NCBI RefSeq assembly: GCF_003458715.1 | Contig: NZ_QRVI01000011.1 | Coordinates: 1-64,000 of the forward strand | Length of the DNA: 64,000 nucleotides | Source of the DNA: Eubacterium sp. AF22-8LB | GTDB taxonomy: Bacteria; Bacillota_I; Bacilli_A; Erysipelotrichales; Erysipelotrichaceae | Direction of reading: 5' to 3' | Shown here: positions 35,808-43,587 of the stretch, piece by piece | Numbering within the stretch: position 1 is the stretch's first letter | Layout: each line of letters opens with the position of its first letter | Translations under genes and position numbers: made by a program | Notes under the pieces: model-generated | What the model was told of the DNA's origin: nothing | What the model saw: only the letters and a program-made list of their open reading frames with translations | The model's database searches: none

Positions 35808-35960
35808 TTACTTACTTTCTTTATTATTTTCGCAAGCTTGGTTAGCGATTCCGCAGCTAGTTTTACAAGCTGATTGGCAAGAAGTTTGGCATTCTCCACA
35901 TCCACCATTTTTTGCGCTTTCACACAAGTTACGAGTATCTACTGTATTAATATGTTTCAT
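35808..35960 (-). CDS. scfA: SCIFF ranthipeptide precursor (six-Cys-in-forty-five)
   Basis: 50-aa peptide beginning MKHINTVDTRNLCESAKNGG, with core CGECQTSCQSACKTSC and a late Cys43. The spacing C21, C24, C28, C32, C36, C43 is the SCIFF hallmark; C13 is an extra cysteine in the leader part. The family peptide is a sactipeptide/ranthipeptide whose cysteines are linked by thioethers made by the radical SAM enzyme encoded just downstream. The gene has a GGGGG ribosome site and a strong promoter of its own. Its biological job is unresolved in the literature I know. Confidence 0.95.
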   Translation of the reverse strand: MKHINTVDTRNLCESAKNGGCGECQTSCQSACKTSCGIANQACENNKESK

Positions 35961-35990
35961 GATTATATACCCCCATATAGATTCCCTTTT

Positions 35991-36019
35991 ATTCTAGCAC
36001 GTCAACCAAATAATATCAA
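35991..36019 (-). promoter_or_regulatory. Promoter of scfA
   Basis: Minus strand TTGATA (36019-36014), 17 nt, then TAGAAT (35996-35991) with an extended TGC just before it. The start site would lie about 25 nt upstream of the scfA ATG. Confidence 0.7.
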
Positions 36020-36022
36020 ATT

Positions 36023-36047
36023 AAAAAGGCATTCCGAAGAATACCTT
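36023..36047 (-). terminator. Terminator of the MMPL/heptad-repeat operon
   Basis: Minus strand AAGGTATTC and GAATGCCTT form a stem capped by a stable TTCG tetraloop, followed by TTTTT. Confidence 0.85.
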
Positions 36048-36053
36048 TATAAT

Positions 36054-38552
36054 CTATTTAGAACTTTCTTCCTTAGTACGGAATACATAACGACTAGTTA
36101 CTGTAGCACCTTCTGGAGCACCAGAGTATGAAGCATATTCTTTGTTCATAGCTTTGATTTCGTTCATTACATCCTGTAATGTTTCAAGTTCTCCAACACC
36201 TAAATCAACCTTTTCTTTTAATTGATCCAATCCTTCAGATTTGAATTGTTCATTACCCTCATACAATTGTTTAGCACCATCATTCAATGTTTCAAACGCT
36301 TCACCCAATGTATCTAATCCATCAGCCATTTCATTGAATGTTCCACTCTGTCCAGCTAATGTTCCAGTTGCTTGTGATAATGCACTAGCACCACCATTTA
36401 ATGTAGCACTATTAGAAGACAATGTTTTGCTTCCTTGGGCAACTTGAGTAATACCAGCTTGAGATTTCTTTTGAAGTTGAGTTAATCCAGCATTGACTTG
36501 TTGAACACCACCTAAGATTCCTTCTGAACCTGCAGATAATTGTTTTGTAGCAACCTGCAATTTAGTTACCAATTGCTTGAAATTCATTGTTGAACTTGCA
36601 GATGTATAAGTATCCAACATAGAATTCATTTGACCTAATGTATTAATGGCATTTTGAACATCCCCAGCTAATCCAGTGGTTCCATCTAAGTTTTCACCTA
36701 AAATAAGTGCCTTTGCACCATTTAGCTGTTTTTCCATTCCAGCTAAAGTTTTTTCAATTTTGCTCATTTCATTATTCAAATCTTGAATGTGCTGTACAAA
36801 ATCATTTGTATTAATTTCATCAAATGACTTTAATTCACCTAAAGTAATGTGACTTAGCTGCATTCCATTTTCAACAGTTGGTGCTGCAACCTTTTGGGCA
36901 GCCCCTAACTTACATTCACGAATTTTAGCTGCTAATACTGAATCTCCCTGTTCTTTAGCATTTTGTGCTGCACTTTCAATTGTACTATTTGCGTTTGAAT
37001 AGGCACTATCAATATTGCCATTTGCCGTATTTACAGCTGTACTGATTTGTGAATTGATTGTATCAATTTGATCATTAATATCTTTTACTTTATTTGTGAT
37101 ATCTTGATTATGCGAATCAATAATTGTTTTATCATTGTCAATTTGTGCTTTCAAAGTAACAACATTCTTCATTACGGTTCCGATTTTTTGTGTCAATTCA
37201 CCCGTTTCTGAATTAGCTAAAGTATCTAACGTTTTTACAGCTCCATTTAATGTAGTTTGTAAAGTTGTCAATGTTTGTACATCACTACCTAAAAGAGTCT
37301 TCATACCTTCTAACGTTTTAATAGATGTAGAAACTTGATTTTGCATAGTCTCTAATTGATCCGGAGTAATCGCATTTACTTGTGCTTCTAATTGTTTTAA
37401 GCCTTCATTTAATTGGGTTGCACCATCCAATAAATTTGTTTTTCCTTGACCTAAATTACCTGATACTCCATTTTGAATTTGTGAAACACCTTGAGGAATT
37501 CCATACAATTGTTGACTTCCTGCAGCCAAAGTATCTACACCATTTGTATAAGCTGTTAATCCTGTTTGTAAAGCTTTAACACCATCATTTAATTGGATAG
37601 CACCTGCAGATAATTGTCTTACTTGATCAGAAGAACCTACTAAAGGAGCAGCTTGTTCTTTTAATTGAGTTGTTCCATCATACAATTGTTTAGATCCATC
37701 GATCAATTGATTGTCGGCTTCAATTAATTGATCAATTCCATCTGTTAATTCAGATACAGAACCAATTTCACCTAATTCACTTGCCAAATCAATTTCATTT
37801 GTCATACCAACCATGATAGAGCCAAGATCAAAATCATTGACATCCGCTTCAACAGTTACATCATCACTGATTCCTAATTGATTATTTACTTTATCTAGAC
37901 CAGCTGAGCTCAATGTTTCATTTAAACCTGGAATATTCGCAAATGCCAACATTTCATTTGTTCCATCATTGACGATTTTACCTGATTCACACTTAACATT
38001 TGAGAACTTACCAGTACTCATATTCAACATACCACCAGCTAAATAACTAGGGTGAATCACAATGGATTTACCATTGATATTTTTTACTTCTGAATAATTA
38101 TTTGTGAAAGAAATAGTTAATTTTAAATGTCCTGATTTTCCTTGAATATCATTCGCAGAAATTTCTTGGCCATCTAATTCATAACGAATCTTAACAGACA
38201 CAGGAAGTTGTTTTGTTGCTGTTCCTTCATAATACACATCATTACCTTTCGCATTCCATGTATATGTATTTCCATCCTTTGATGGTTTTTCATTTGATTT
38301 AATGTTCTTAACATCTTTTAGATTTAATGTTTCTTTAATATTATTAATTCCATCCTCATCGTGTAACCAACTAGATACGATTGTATCACTGATTGAACCA
38401 TCTGAGTTTAATACAGAATAAACAGTTTCTGTTTTTTCTGTAGGATTTTCATCATTACTTTGTGCAAATACAGTCACAGGCATCATACTTCCTGCCATAA
38501 CTGCACTCAACAATACACTACCAACTACTTTTACTGTATGATTTAAATTCAT
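36054..38552 (-). CDS. Secreted X-X-X-Leu-X-X-Gly heptad-repeat protein (YhgE/Pip-related)
   Basis: 832-aa exported protein. A Sec signal peptide (about 1-30, ending VFA before QS) is followed by a beta-rich domain up to about 240. A long helical part has LxxGxxxL heptads (QLYDGTTQL, QLNDGVKAL, QLSAGSEGI, TLNGGASAL) around a coiled-coil middle at about 390-600. Unlike full YhgE/Pip proteins, no membrane segment is visible at the C-terminus. It starts 2 nt after the MMPL stop, so it probably works with that transporter as an outside partner. The in-frame start at 38591 is rejected because AAGGAG precedes 38552. Confidence 0.75.
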   Translation of the reverse strand: MNLNHTVKVVGSVLLSAVMAGSMMPVTVFAQSNDENPTEKTETVYSVLNSDGSISDTIVSSWLHDEDGINNIKETLNLKDVKNIKSNEKPSKDGNTYTWNAKGNDVYYEGTATKQLPVSVKIRYELDGQEISANDIQGKSGHLKLTISFTNNYSEVKNINGKSIVIHPSYLAGGMLNMSTGKFSNVKCESGKIVNDGTNEMLAFANIPGLNETLSSAGLDKVNNQLGISDDVTVEADVNDFDLGSIMVGMTNEIDLASELGEIGSVSELTDGIDQLIEADNQLIDGSKQLYDGTTQLKEQAAPLVGSSDQVRQLSAGAIQLNDGVKALQTGLTAYTNGVDTLAAGSQQLYGIPQGVSQIQNGVSGNLGQGKTNLLDGATQLNEGLKQLEAQVNAITPDQLETMQNQVSTSIKTLEGMKTLLGSDVQTLTTLQTTLNGAVKTLDTLANSETGELTQKIGTVMKNVVTLKAQIDNDKTIIDSHNQDITNKVKDINDQIDTINSQISTAVNTANGNIDSAYSNANSTIESAAQNAKEQGDSVLAAKIRECKLGAAQKVAAPTVENGMQLSHITLGELKSFDEINTNDFVQHIQDLNNEMSKIEKTLAGMEKQLNGAKALILGENLDGTTGLAGDVQNAINTLGQMNSMLDTYTSASSTMNFKQLVTKLQVATKQLSAGSEGILGGVQQVNAGLTQLQKKSQAGITQVAQGSKTLSSNSATLNGGASALSQATGTLAGQSGTFNEMADGLDTLGEAFETLNDGAKQLYEGNEQFKSEGLDQLKEKVDLGVGELETLQDVMNEIKAMNKEYASYSGAPEGATVTSRYVFRTKEESSK

Positions 38553-38554
38553 AT

Positions 38555-40636
38555 TTATTCTCCTTTCGCTTCCATGTTTGATTCTGGCCAATTCTTTGTC
38601 GTTTTTTCAATGAACTTGTGGCAGAAAATCAACAATGAAGGTAATACTAATAAGATACTTACGACTGAAATTAATGCACCACGTGCTAATAAGATAACTA
38701 ATGATCGAATTAAATCCATCTTAGCTACAAAGCTTACACCGATACATGCGGCAAAGAACGAGAATCCACTTGTCATAATGGAAACACTCGATTTTTCCAT
38801 CGCAATCAAAGCAGCTTCCTTAACCTTCTTACCATGCGATAATTCTTCTTTAAAACGCGTTGTCATTAAGATGGCATAGTCTACTGTGGCACCCAATTGA
38901 ATAGTTCCAATAACCATACTTGCGATAAATGGAAGTGTACTTCCTGTAAAGAATGGAATACCCATATTGATTGTGATCGCAAATTCAATGGTTAATACTA
39001 AAATAACTGGAAGTGCAAAGGACTTAAATGTTAAGGCAACAATAATAAAGATCATGATAACTGATAATACGTTGACCATCGCAAAGTCTGTATCTGTTGT
39101 TGTGATCAAATCACGTGTCATACTTCCTTCTCCACCAATCATACCCTTCTTATCATATTTATGAATGATGGTATCCATCTTATCTAACTGTGTATTTAAC
39201 TCTGTTGTAGCAGCTTTATAGTCACTATTTACAACAATCAATTTCTTTCCGCCATTCTGGAAAATTTCTTTTACAACACTAGGTGTAAAGTTGGATGCAA
39301 GTCCTGGACCCACAAATTCTTCATACGCTAATACGTTATGAATACCTTTTAAATCTTTGATTTCAGAACACATATCCTGAATTTCACTCGTTGTTAATTT
39401 GTCATCCACTAAAACGAAATGAGTAGTTGTCATATCAAATTTATCTTTTAATTGATTTGTACCAATAATACTCGCAAAATCGCCTGGCATACCAGAAATC
39501 AAATCATAATAGATATTTGTATGTGACTGTCCATATCCAAATGGAATGAAGATCAACACGAAGGCAACAAGAATCTTTTTATAGTGATGAATCACAAAAC
39601 GAGGTACTCTATGTAACTCATTCAAAATTGTTTTATGTTTGTACTTTTCAATCGTCTTATCAAAGAACATCAACAAGCTTGGCAAAATGAAGATAGTTGA
39701 TAATACACCAAGAACAACACCTTTTGCCATGACAATACCAATATCTCTACCTAGTGTTAACTGCATTACACACAAGGCAACGAAACCAGCAATCGTTGTG
39801 ATTGAACTTGAAGTAATTGAAGTAAATGTAGCTTTGATAGCCTTAGCCATAGCCTCTTCATTCGGAAGTTTTTGTTTTTCTTCTTGATATCTATGTAACA
39901 AGAAAATTGAGTAGTCCAATGTAACAGCTAACTGTAATACAACGGCCAAAGCCTTTGTGATATAACTAATTTCACCCAAGAATACGTTTGTACCAAAGTT
40001 ATAAACGATTGGGAAAATCATTCCTAACATAAATACAACTGGAGCAATCGTACTCTCTAATCCTAAGAACAATACGACCATGCATAATACAACCGCAATA
40101 CCTGCATAGATTGGTGTATCATGTTCTGTTTGATCTTTAGTATCTTCACTGATAGCTGACATACCACCTAAGTAACAGTCATCTTTTGTATATTTCTTAA
40201 TTTTACTAATCGCATTCATTGTACGCATTGACGATGTTGGCTCTTTAAATGTAACAATCATCATTGTACTGTCACCAGAATATAACATATCCTGAATGCT
40301 TTCTGGAATTGCCTGTTTCGGAACAGAGATATCTAATACATCATCTCTCCAAATACATTTTTCAACTCCATCAATTTTATTGATCTCTTCCTTAATTTTT
40401 GCGGCCTCTTGATCAGACTTGTTGTTGACAACCAAGAAGTCTACACTCGATAAGTTAAAATCATCTCCAAGAATCTGTTGTGTTTTCATAGATTCTGAAG
40501 TTGAAGGTAAATAAGATAATAAATCGTAATTAATATTTGTATTGAAATAACCAATTGCACTTGGAATCAAAAGAACAATGGCTATAGCCAAAATCATATT
40601 ACGATATTTAACTATCCATTTTGACATCTTATCCAT
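38555..40636 (-). CDS. MMPL-family (RND) membrane transporter
   Basis: 693-aa transporter in two similar halves. Each half has one membrane helix, a large outside loop, then a five-helix bundle: GYFNTNINYDLLSYLPSTSESM opens the first loop and QSHTNIYYDLISGMPGDFAS the second. LAVTLDYSIFLLHRYQEE and LGATVDYAILMTTRFKEE are the MMPL proton-relay-type signatures in each half. Gram-positive relatives export lipids or drugs. It is transcribed from a promoter overlapped by a TetR-like operator and is followed by the secreted heptad-repeat gene. Cargo unknown. Confidence 0.88.
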   Translation of the reverse strand: MDKMSKWIVKYRNMILAIAIVLLIPSAIGYFNTNINYDLLSYLPSTSESMKTQQILGDDFNLSSVDFLVVNNKSDQEAAKIKEEINKIDGVEKCIWRDDVLDISVPKQAIPESIQDMLYSGDSTMMIVTFKEPTSSMRTMNAISKIKKYTKDDCYLGGMSAISEDTKDQTEHDTPIYAGIAVVLCMVVLFLGLESTIAPVVFMLGMIFPIVYNFGTNVFLGEISYITKALAVVLQLAVTLDYSIFLLHRYQEEKQKLPNEEAMAKAIKATFTSITSSSITTIAGFVALCVMQLTLGRDIGIVMAKGVVLGVLSTIFILPSLLMFFDKTIEKYKHKTILNELHRVPRFVIHHYKKILVAFVLIFIPFGYGQSHTNIYYDLISGMPGDFASIIGTNQLKDKFDMTTTHFVLVDDKLTTSEIQDMCSEIKDLKGIHNVLAYEEFVGPGLASNFTPSVVKEIFQNGGKKLIVVNSDYKAATTELNTQLDKMDTIIHKYDKKGMIGGEGSMTRDLITTTDTDFAMVNVLSVIMIFIIVALTFKSFALPVILVLTIEFAITINMGIPFFTGSTLPFIASMVIGTIQLGATVDYAILMTTRFKEELSHGKKVKEAALIAMEKSSVSIMTSGFSFFAACIGVSFVAKMDLIRSLVILLARGALISVVSILLVLPSLLIFCHKFIEKTTKNWPESNMEAKGE

Positions 40637-40678
40637 ATCGAATCACCTTTTTTCTATCCTTTCCTTTACTACGTGAAG

Positions 40679-40707
40679 AGTATAGTACTAAACTGACCGC
40701 TAGTCAA
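40679..40707 (-). promoter_or_regulatory. MMPL operon promoter with TetR operator
   Basis: Minus strand TTGACT (40707-40702), 17 nt, then TATACT (40684-40679). The inverted repeat TGAC-N5-GTCA (40694-40706) overlaps the -35, as expected for a repressor that blocks polymerase. The divergent TetR gene is the obvious candidate. Confidence 0.7.
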
Positions 40708-40777
40708 TATTTTTGCTTTATTTTTTTAAAACCACCGATATACAATTGTTTTAATATGTTCAATTGGTCATTTTTAA

Positions 40778-40805
40778 TTGAAATTTATAAATTATTGTTT
40801 ATAAT
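40778..40805 (+). promoter_or_regulatory. Promoter of the TetR-family gene
   Basis: TTGAAA (40778-40783), 16 nt, then TATAAT (40800-40805). The start site would lie about 10 nt before the ATG at 40822. Confidence 0.6.
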
Positions 40806-40821
40806 ATGGATGGTGATAAGC

Positions 40822-41430
40822 ATGAAAAGTAAGATAATCGAAAACAAGAAAATAAAAGAAAACAACCTCTTACAGGCTGCCTTTAATTTATTCACAAAAC
40901 ACGACATTACCAATGTCTCTGTTAATGATATTGTAAAAGATGCTGGAGTCGCAAAAGGTACTTTTTATCTTTATTTCAAGGATAAATACCAAATACGCGA
41001 TATTTTAATTCACAAAGAAGCACATCGCCTTTTTGAAGAAGCCCATAAGCAACTTGAAAAAAACGATATTCGTAATTTTGAAGACTCTGTTATCTTCTTG
41101 ATCAATCAAGTTTTAATTCGTTTAGAATCCAATCCATTGATTTTGAAATTCGTAGAAAGAAACCTTTCTTGGGGGGTTTTTCACGACCAGTTGAATTCTG
41201 CCATTGACCAAGATAGTTTCAACTTAATTAAAGAATTTAATGAAATCGCAACCGCAAATGGATATGAATTTGAAAATTCTGAAGTCATTCTATACCTTAT
41301 TGTAGAATTAACCGGAAGTACTTGCTACAACAGTATTCTTCATAATCAACCACTTCCTATTGAAGAATATAAGCCAATTTTATTTAATTCTATACGCGCT
41401 ATTCTTTCCCAAGGAAAGAAAAAAAGCTAG
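40822..41430 (+). CDS. TetR-family transcriptional regulator
   Basis: 202-aa dimeric repressor. The N-terminal helix-turn-helix covers about residues 15-60 (LLQAAFNLFTKHDITNVSVNDIVKDAGVAKGTFYLYFKDK), and a variable ligand-binding domain follows. The ATG at 40822 is chosen because a long upstream in-frame extension crosses the promoter. It is divergent from the MMPL/heptad-repeat operon, whose promoter carries a TetR-like palindrome, so it most likely represses that operon until an envelope or lipid-like signal binds. Confidence 0.9.
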   Translation: MKSKIIENKKIKENNLLQAAFNLFTKHDITNVSVNDIVKDAGVAKGTFYLYFKDKYQIRDILIHKEAHRLFEEAHKQLEKNDIRNFEDSVIFLINQVLIRLESNPLILKFVERNLSWGVFHDQLNSAIDQDSFNLIKEFNEIATANGYEFENSEVILYLIVELTGSTCYNSILHNQPLPIEEYKPILFNSIRAILSQGKKKS

Positions 41431-41442
41431 GACAAGCCTAGC
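41418..41442 (-). terminator. Terminator of CaCA exchanger (copy 1)
   Basis: Minus strand GCTAGG and CCTAGC form a stem with a 5-nt loop, followed by seven T residues. It also overlaps the end of the converging TetR gene. Confidence 0.8.
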
Positions 41443-42355
41443 GTACAATAATATAAATCATATAAATGACATATACGAGGATCATAAAGATCCCCTTTTT
41501 TCTTGTCATCGTATCTCCCTTTTTGGCAATACCATAAATTAATAGAGAAACACCAATCAAGACAAAAGTATCAATAATATTCTGTGAAGTAGCCGCAATT
41601 GGATGAATTGTACTTGAAGCACCCAAAATAAATAAAATATTCATTATGTTACTTCCAATCGCATTCCCCAAAGATAAACCACTCTCACCTTTTCTTGCCG
41701 CAACAACACTTGTTACTAGCTCAGGCAATGAAGTTCCAATAGATACGACAGTTAAACCAATCAACGTATCACTCATACCAAGCATGGCTGCAATCTGTTT
41801 TGCGCTATCTACAGTGATATCTCCACCCCAAATAATACACGCAACACCGATCACGATATAAATCAAACATTTGATCCCCGATAAAGTTTCAACTTTCTCA
41901 TCCTCAACACGATTCTTTTTAGCACTACGAATCAAGTTTAAAATGAACAAAACTAAACCAACTAAGAAGATCATTCCTTCAAAGCGATTCAACATTCCAT
42001 TTAATACAAAAATCGAAAGTAAAATACTCACTAAGATATTGATTTTTAAATCACGATTCAAAATATCCTTATCCATTAAAAACGGCGTGATTACTGCACT
42101 AGTTCCAACTACAACCAAAGTGTTGAAAATATTAGAACCCACAATATTTGAAATCGCAATTTCATTACTTCCCATTAAACCAGCTGTAATACTCACACTT
42201 GCTTCTGGTAAACTCGTTCCAAGTGCTACAATTGTCAAACCAATAATAACTGAAGGTACTTTTAATTTACGAGCCACACTTGCACTACCATCCACAAACA
42301 AGTCTGCTCCCTTCATTAAAAGGACCATACCTAATACTAATAAAAGAAATACCAT
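41438..42355 (-). CDS. CaCA-family Na+(H+)/Ca2+ exchanger (YrbG-like), copy 1
   Basis: 305-aa membrane exchanger of about ten hydrophobic segments in two inverted halves. The alpha repeats are IVALGTSLPEASVSI with NIVGSNIFNTL in the first half, and VVSIGTSLPELVTSV with NAIGSNIMNILFILG in the second. These supply the ion-binding Glu/Ser/Asn residues. It exports Ca2+ or a related divalent ion. No riboswitch is visible upstream, in contrast to the paralogue at 43588. The start at 42355 has AAAGGA. Confidence 0.88.
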   Translation of the reverse strand: MVFLLLVLGMVLLMKGADLFVDGSASVARKLKVPSVIIGLTIVALGTSLPEASVSITAGLMGSNEIAISNIVGSNIFNTLVVVGTSAVITPFLMDKDILNRDLKINILVSILLSIFVLNGMLNRFEGMIFLVGLVLFILNLIRSAKKNRVEDEKVETLSGIKCLIYIVIGVACIIWGGDITVDSAKQIAAMLGMSDTLIGLTVVSIGTSLPELVTSVVAARKGESGLSLGNAIGSNIMNILFILGASSTIHPIAATSQNIIDTFVLIGVSLLIYGIAKKGDTMTRKKGIFMILVYVIYMIYIIVR

Positions 42356-42400
42356 TTTTTCAATCCTTTCAAAGTCACCTTATTATATCACAAGCGTGAA

Positions 42401-42428
42401 ATAAAAGAAGAGATTTTTCATCTCCTCC
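42401..42428 (-). terminator. Terminator of the Rpn-type gene
   Basis: Minus strand GAGGAGAT and ATCTCTTC pair (one G-U) around GAAAA, followed by TTTTATTT. It lies directly after the Rpn stop. Confidence 0.6.
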
Positions 42429-42430
42429 TG

Positions 42431-43339
42431 TCAATTAGTTAAGACTCGTTTTAGATTTTCAACAGATATTGAACAAGCCTTAGAAATCTCGTTTTCACTC
42501 ATTCCATTCTTTAACATAGTCTTGTACAAAAGAACTTGTCCTAGCTCTACACCCTGTTCGATTCCTTGTTCTATTCCTTGTTCTATTCCTTTTCTTATTC
42601 CTTCAGCTTCCCATTCCTTTGACTTTACTTCAAGCCATCTCTTTTCAGCTTCACACATTTCAATTTCCTCCTTTTCCTCTAATTCTTCTAAATTCAACCA
42701 TTCTACATCCGTTAATGTCTTGACAACTTTTAACACACTACTCTTCACAAGTCCAAAGCTATTACTCTTTCCTTCATAAATAGACTGATCATAAATACTT
42801 CGACATATGTAGAATAGATTATACACGTCTTCTTCATTAAAATTATATGAAGTATTTCCTGTGATTTCAATCAGATTCATTTTATAGTCGTGGAAATAGG
42901 ATTCAAATCTTTCATCCACCTCTACAAGCTGGGAAAGCTTGTTTGCAGCATTCCAAGGCCTTTCTCCTGTATAGAACACAAGAATGTGTACCATAGGTAG
43001 TTTTTCTTCTACCTTATTCTTCTTTAACTTCTTTAACATTCGGTCATAAGCTACAAACTCATATGTTGCAGTCCTTACAACCATGGACATATCCACACGA
43101 CTTTGATTTTCAATAATGAATGCACTATAGATATTTCCATCATTGTACTTACGAACCACATCCACATGCTTTTCTAGATTCATATGCGAATCATTCATCT
43201 CTGAATCGAGTTCCATACAGTTTTCAGGTTTAAGAACTCTTTCTCCATTAAAAAAGTACGCATTAAAGAAATCGACAAAATAGGCATTGTTTTCTAGGAA
43301 TTCCTTCATTGTTTTGTCTTTTGTTTTCAATTTATTCAC
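42431..43339 (-). CDS. Rpn-type PD-(D/E)XK nuclease family protein
   Basis: About 302-aa protein of the Rpn/YhgA-like recombination-promoting nuclease family, often mislabelled transposase. The N-terminal domain carries FNAYFFNGERVL and the nuclease-core SAFIIENQSRVDMSMVVR. The C-terminal part has a repeat EQGIEQGIEQGVE, made by near-identical 12-bp DNA units, and a small helical tail. The start is unclear: GTG at 43339, TTG at 43330 (better spaced from GGGG) or ATG near 43309. Rpn proteins promote RecA-independent recombination. No mobile-element ends flank it. Confidence 0.8.
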   Translation of the reverse strand: MNKLKTKDKTMKEFLENNAYFVDFFNAYFFNGERVLKPENCMELDSEMNDSHMNLEKHVDVVRKYNDGNIYSAFIIENQSRVDMSMVVRTATYEFVAYDRMLKKLKKNKVEEKLPMVHILVFYTGERPWNAANKLSQLVEVDERFESYFHDYKMNLIEITGNTSYNFNEEDVYNLFYICRSIYDQSIYEGKSNSFGLVKSSVLKVVKTLTDVEWLNLEELEEKEEIEMCEAEKRWLEVKSKEWEAEGIRKGIEQGIEQGIEQGVELGQVLLYKTMLKNGMSENEISKACSISVENLKRVLTN

Positions 43340-43438
43340 CCCTATATCTAATACGAAATAAATGGAGGTTTTTATAGAAAAGTTGCGTTTGTTAAGATAT
43401 TTTTACAATTAAATATAGAATTTATTAAACAAAATATG

Positions 43439-43444
43439 TATAAT
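43439..43444 (+). promoter_or_regulatory. -10 box before Mn2+ riboswitch
   Basis: TATAAT, about 9 nt before the conserved start of the riboswitch aptamer. No clear -35 at the right distance. Confidence 0.5.
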
Positions 43445-43452
43445 AAGCCCAT

Positions 43453-43540
43453 AAAGGGAGTAGCCTGCACATATATGTGTTTACAGCTTCGTCAATACGA
43501 TATTAAATCCGGACTGTGATGAAATGGCAAGACTTTGGTA
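43453..43540 (+). promoter_or_regulatory. yybP-ykoY Mn2+ riboswitch
   Basis: The sequence contains AAAGGGAGTAGC, a central CGTCAATACG, CCGG and the closing GGCAAGACTTT, the conserved landmarks of the yybP-ykoY aptamer. The family senses Mn2+ and turns on Mn exporters. It precedes a terminator and a CaCA exchanger gene. One G is missing from the usual GGGG stretch, which I take as natural variation. Confidence 0.85.
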
Positions 43541-43564
43541 CATAAGACCAGAGTCTTTTTATTT
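43529..43564 (+). terminator. Riboswitch-controlled terminator
   Basis: AAGACT...TGGT (43529-43539) pairs with ACCA...AGTCTT (43547-43557), followed by TTTTATTTT. Its 5' strand overlaps the aptamer 3' end, so Mn2+ binding should prevent its formation and allow readthrough. Confidence 0.82.
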
Positions 43565-43587
43565 TATCTGGTCCAGGAGGAAAATAT

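Noticed and set aside
41871..42404. 177-codon open frame opposite the CaCA exchanger
   Set aside because: It is a shadow of the membrane protein gene on the other strand; its composition (Ile/Thr/Ser/Pro/Lys rich) matches an antisense reading.
42356..42404. Second Mn2+ riboswitch before the other exchanger
   Set aside because: Only about 50 nt separate its start from the Rpn terminator region, and no aptamer landmark is present.
42521..42605. Short tandem repeats as a possible CRISPR
   Set aside because: The units are 12 bp, contiguous and in-frame within a gene, with no spacers.
42431..43339. Rpn-type gene as part of an active transposon
   Set aside because: No terminal inverted repeats or target duplications are visible; the family is nuclease-like and usually sits alone in the chromosome.
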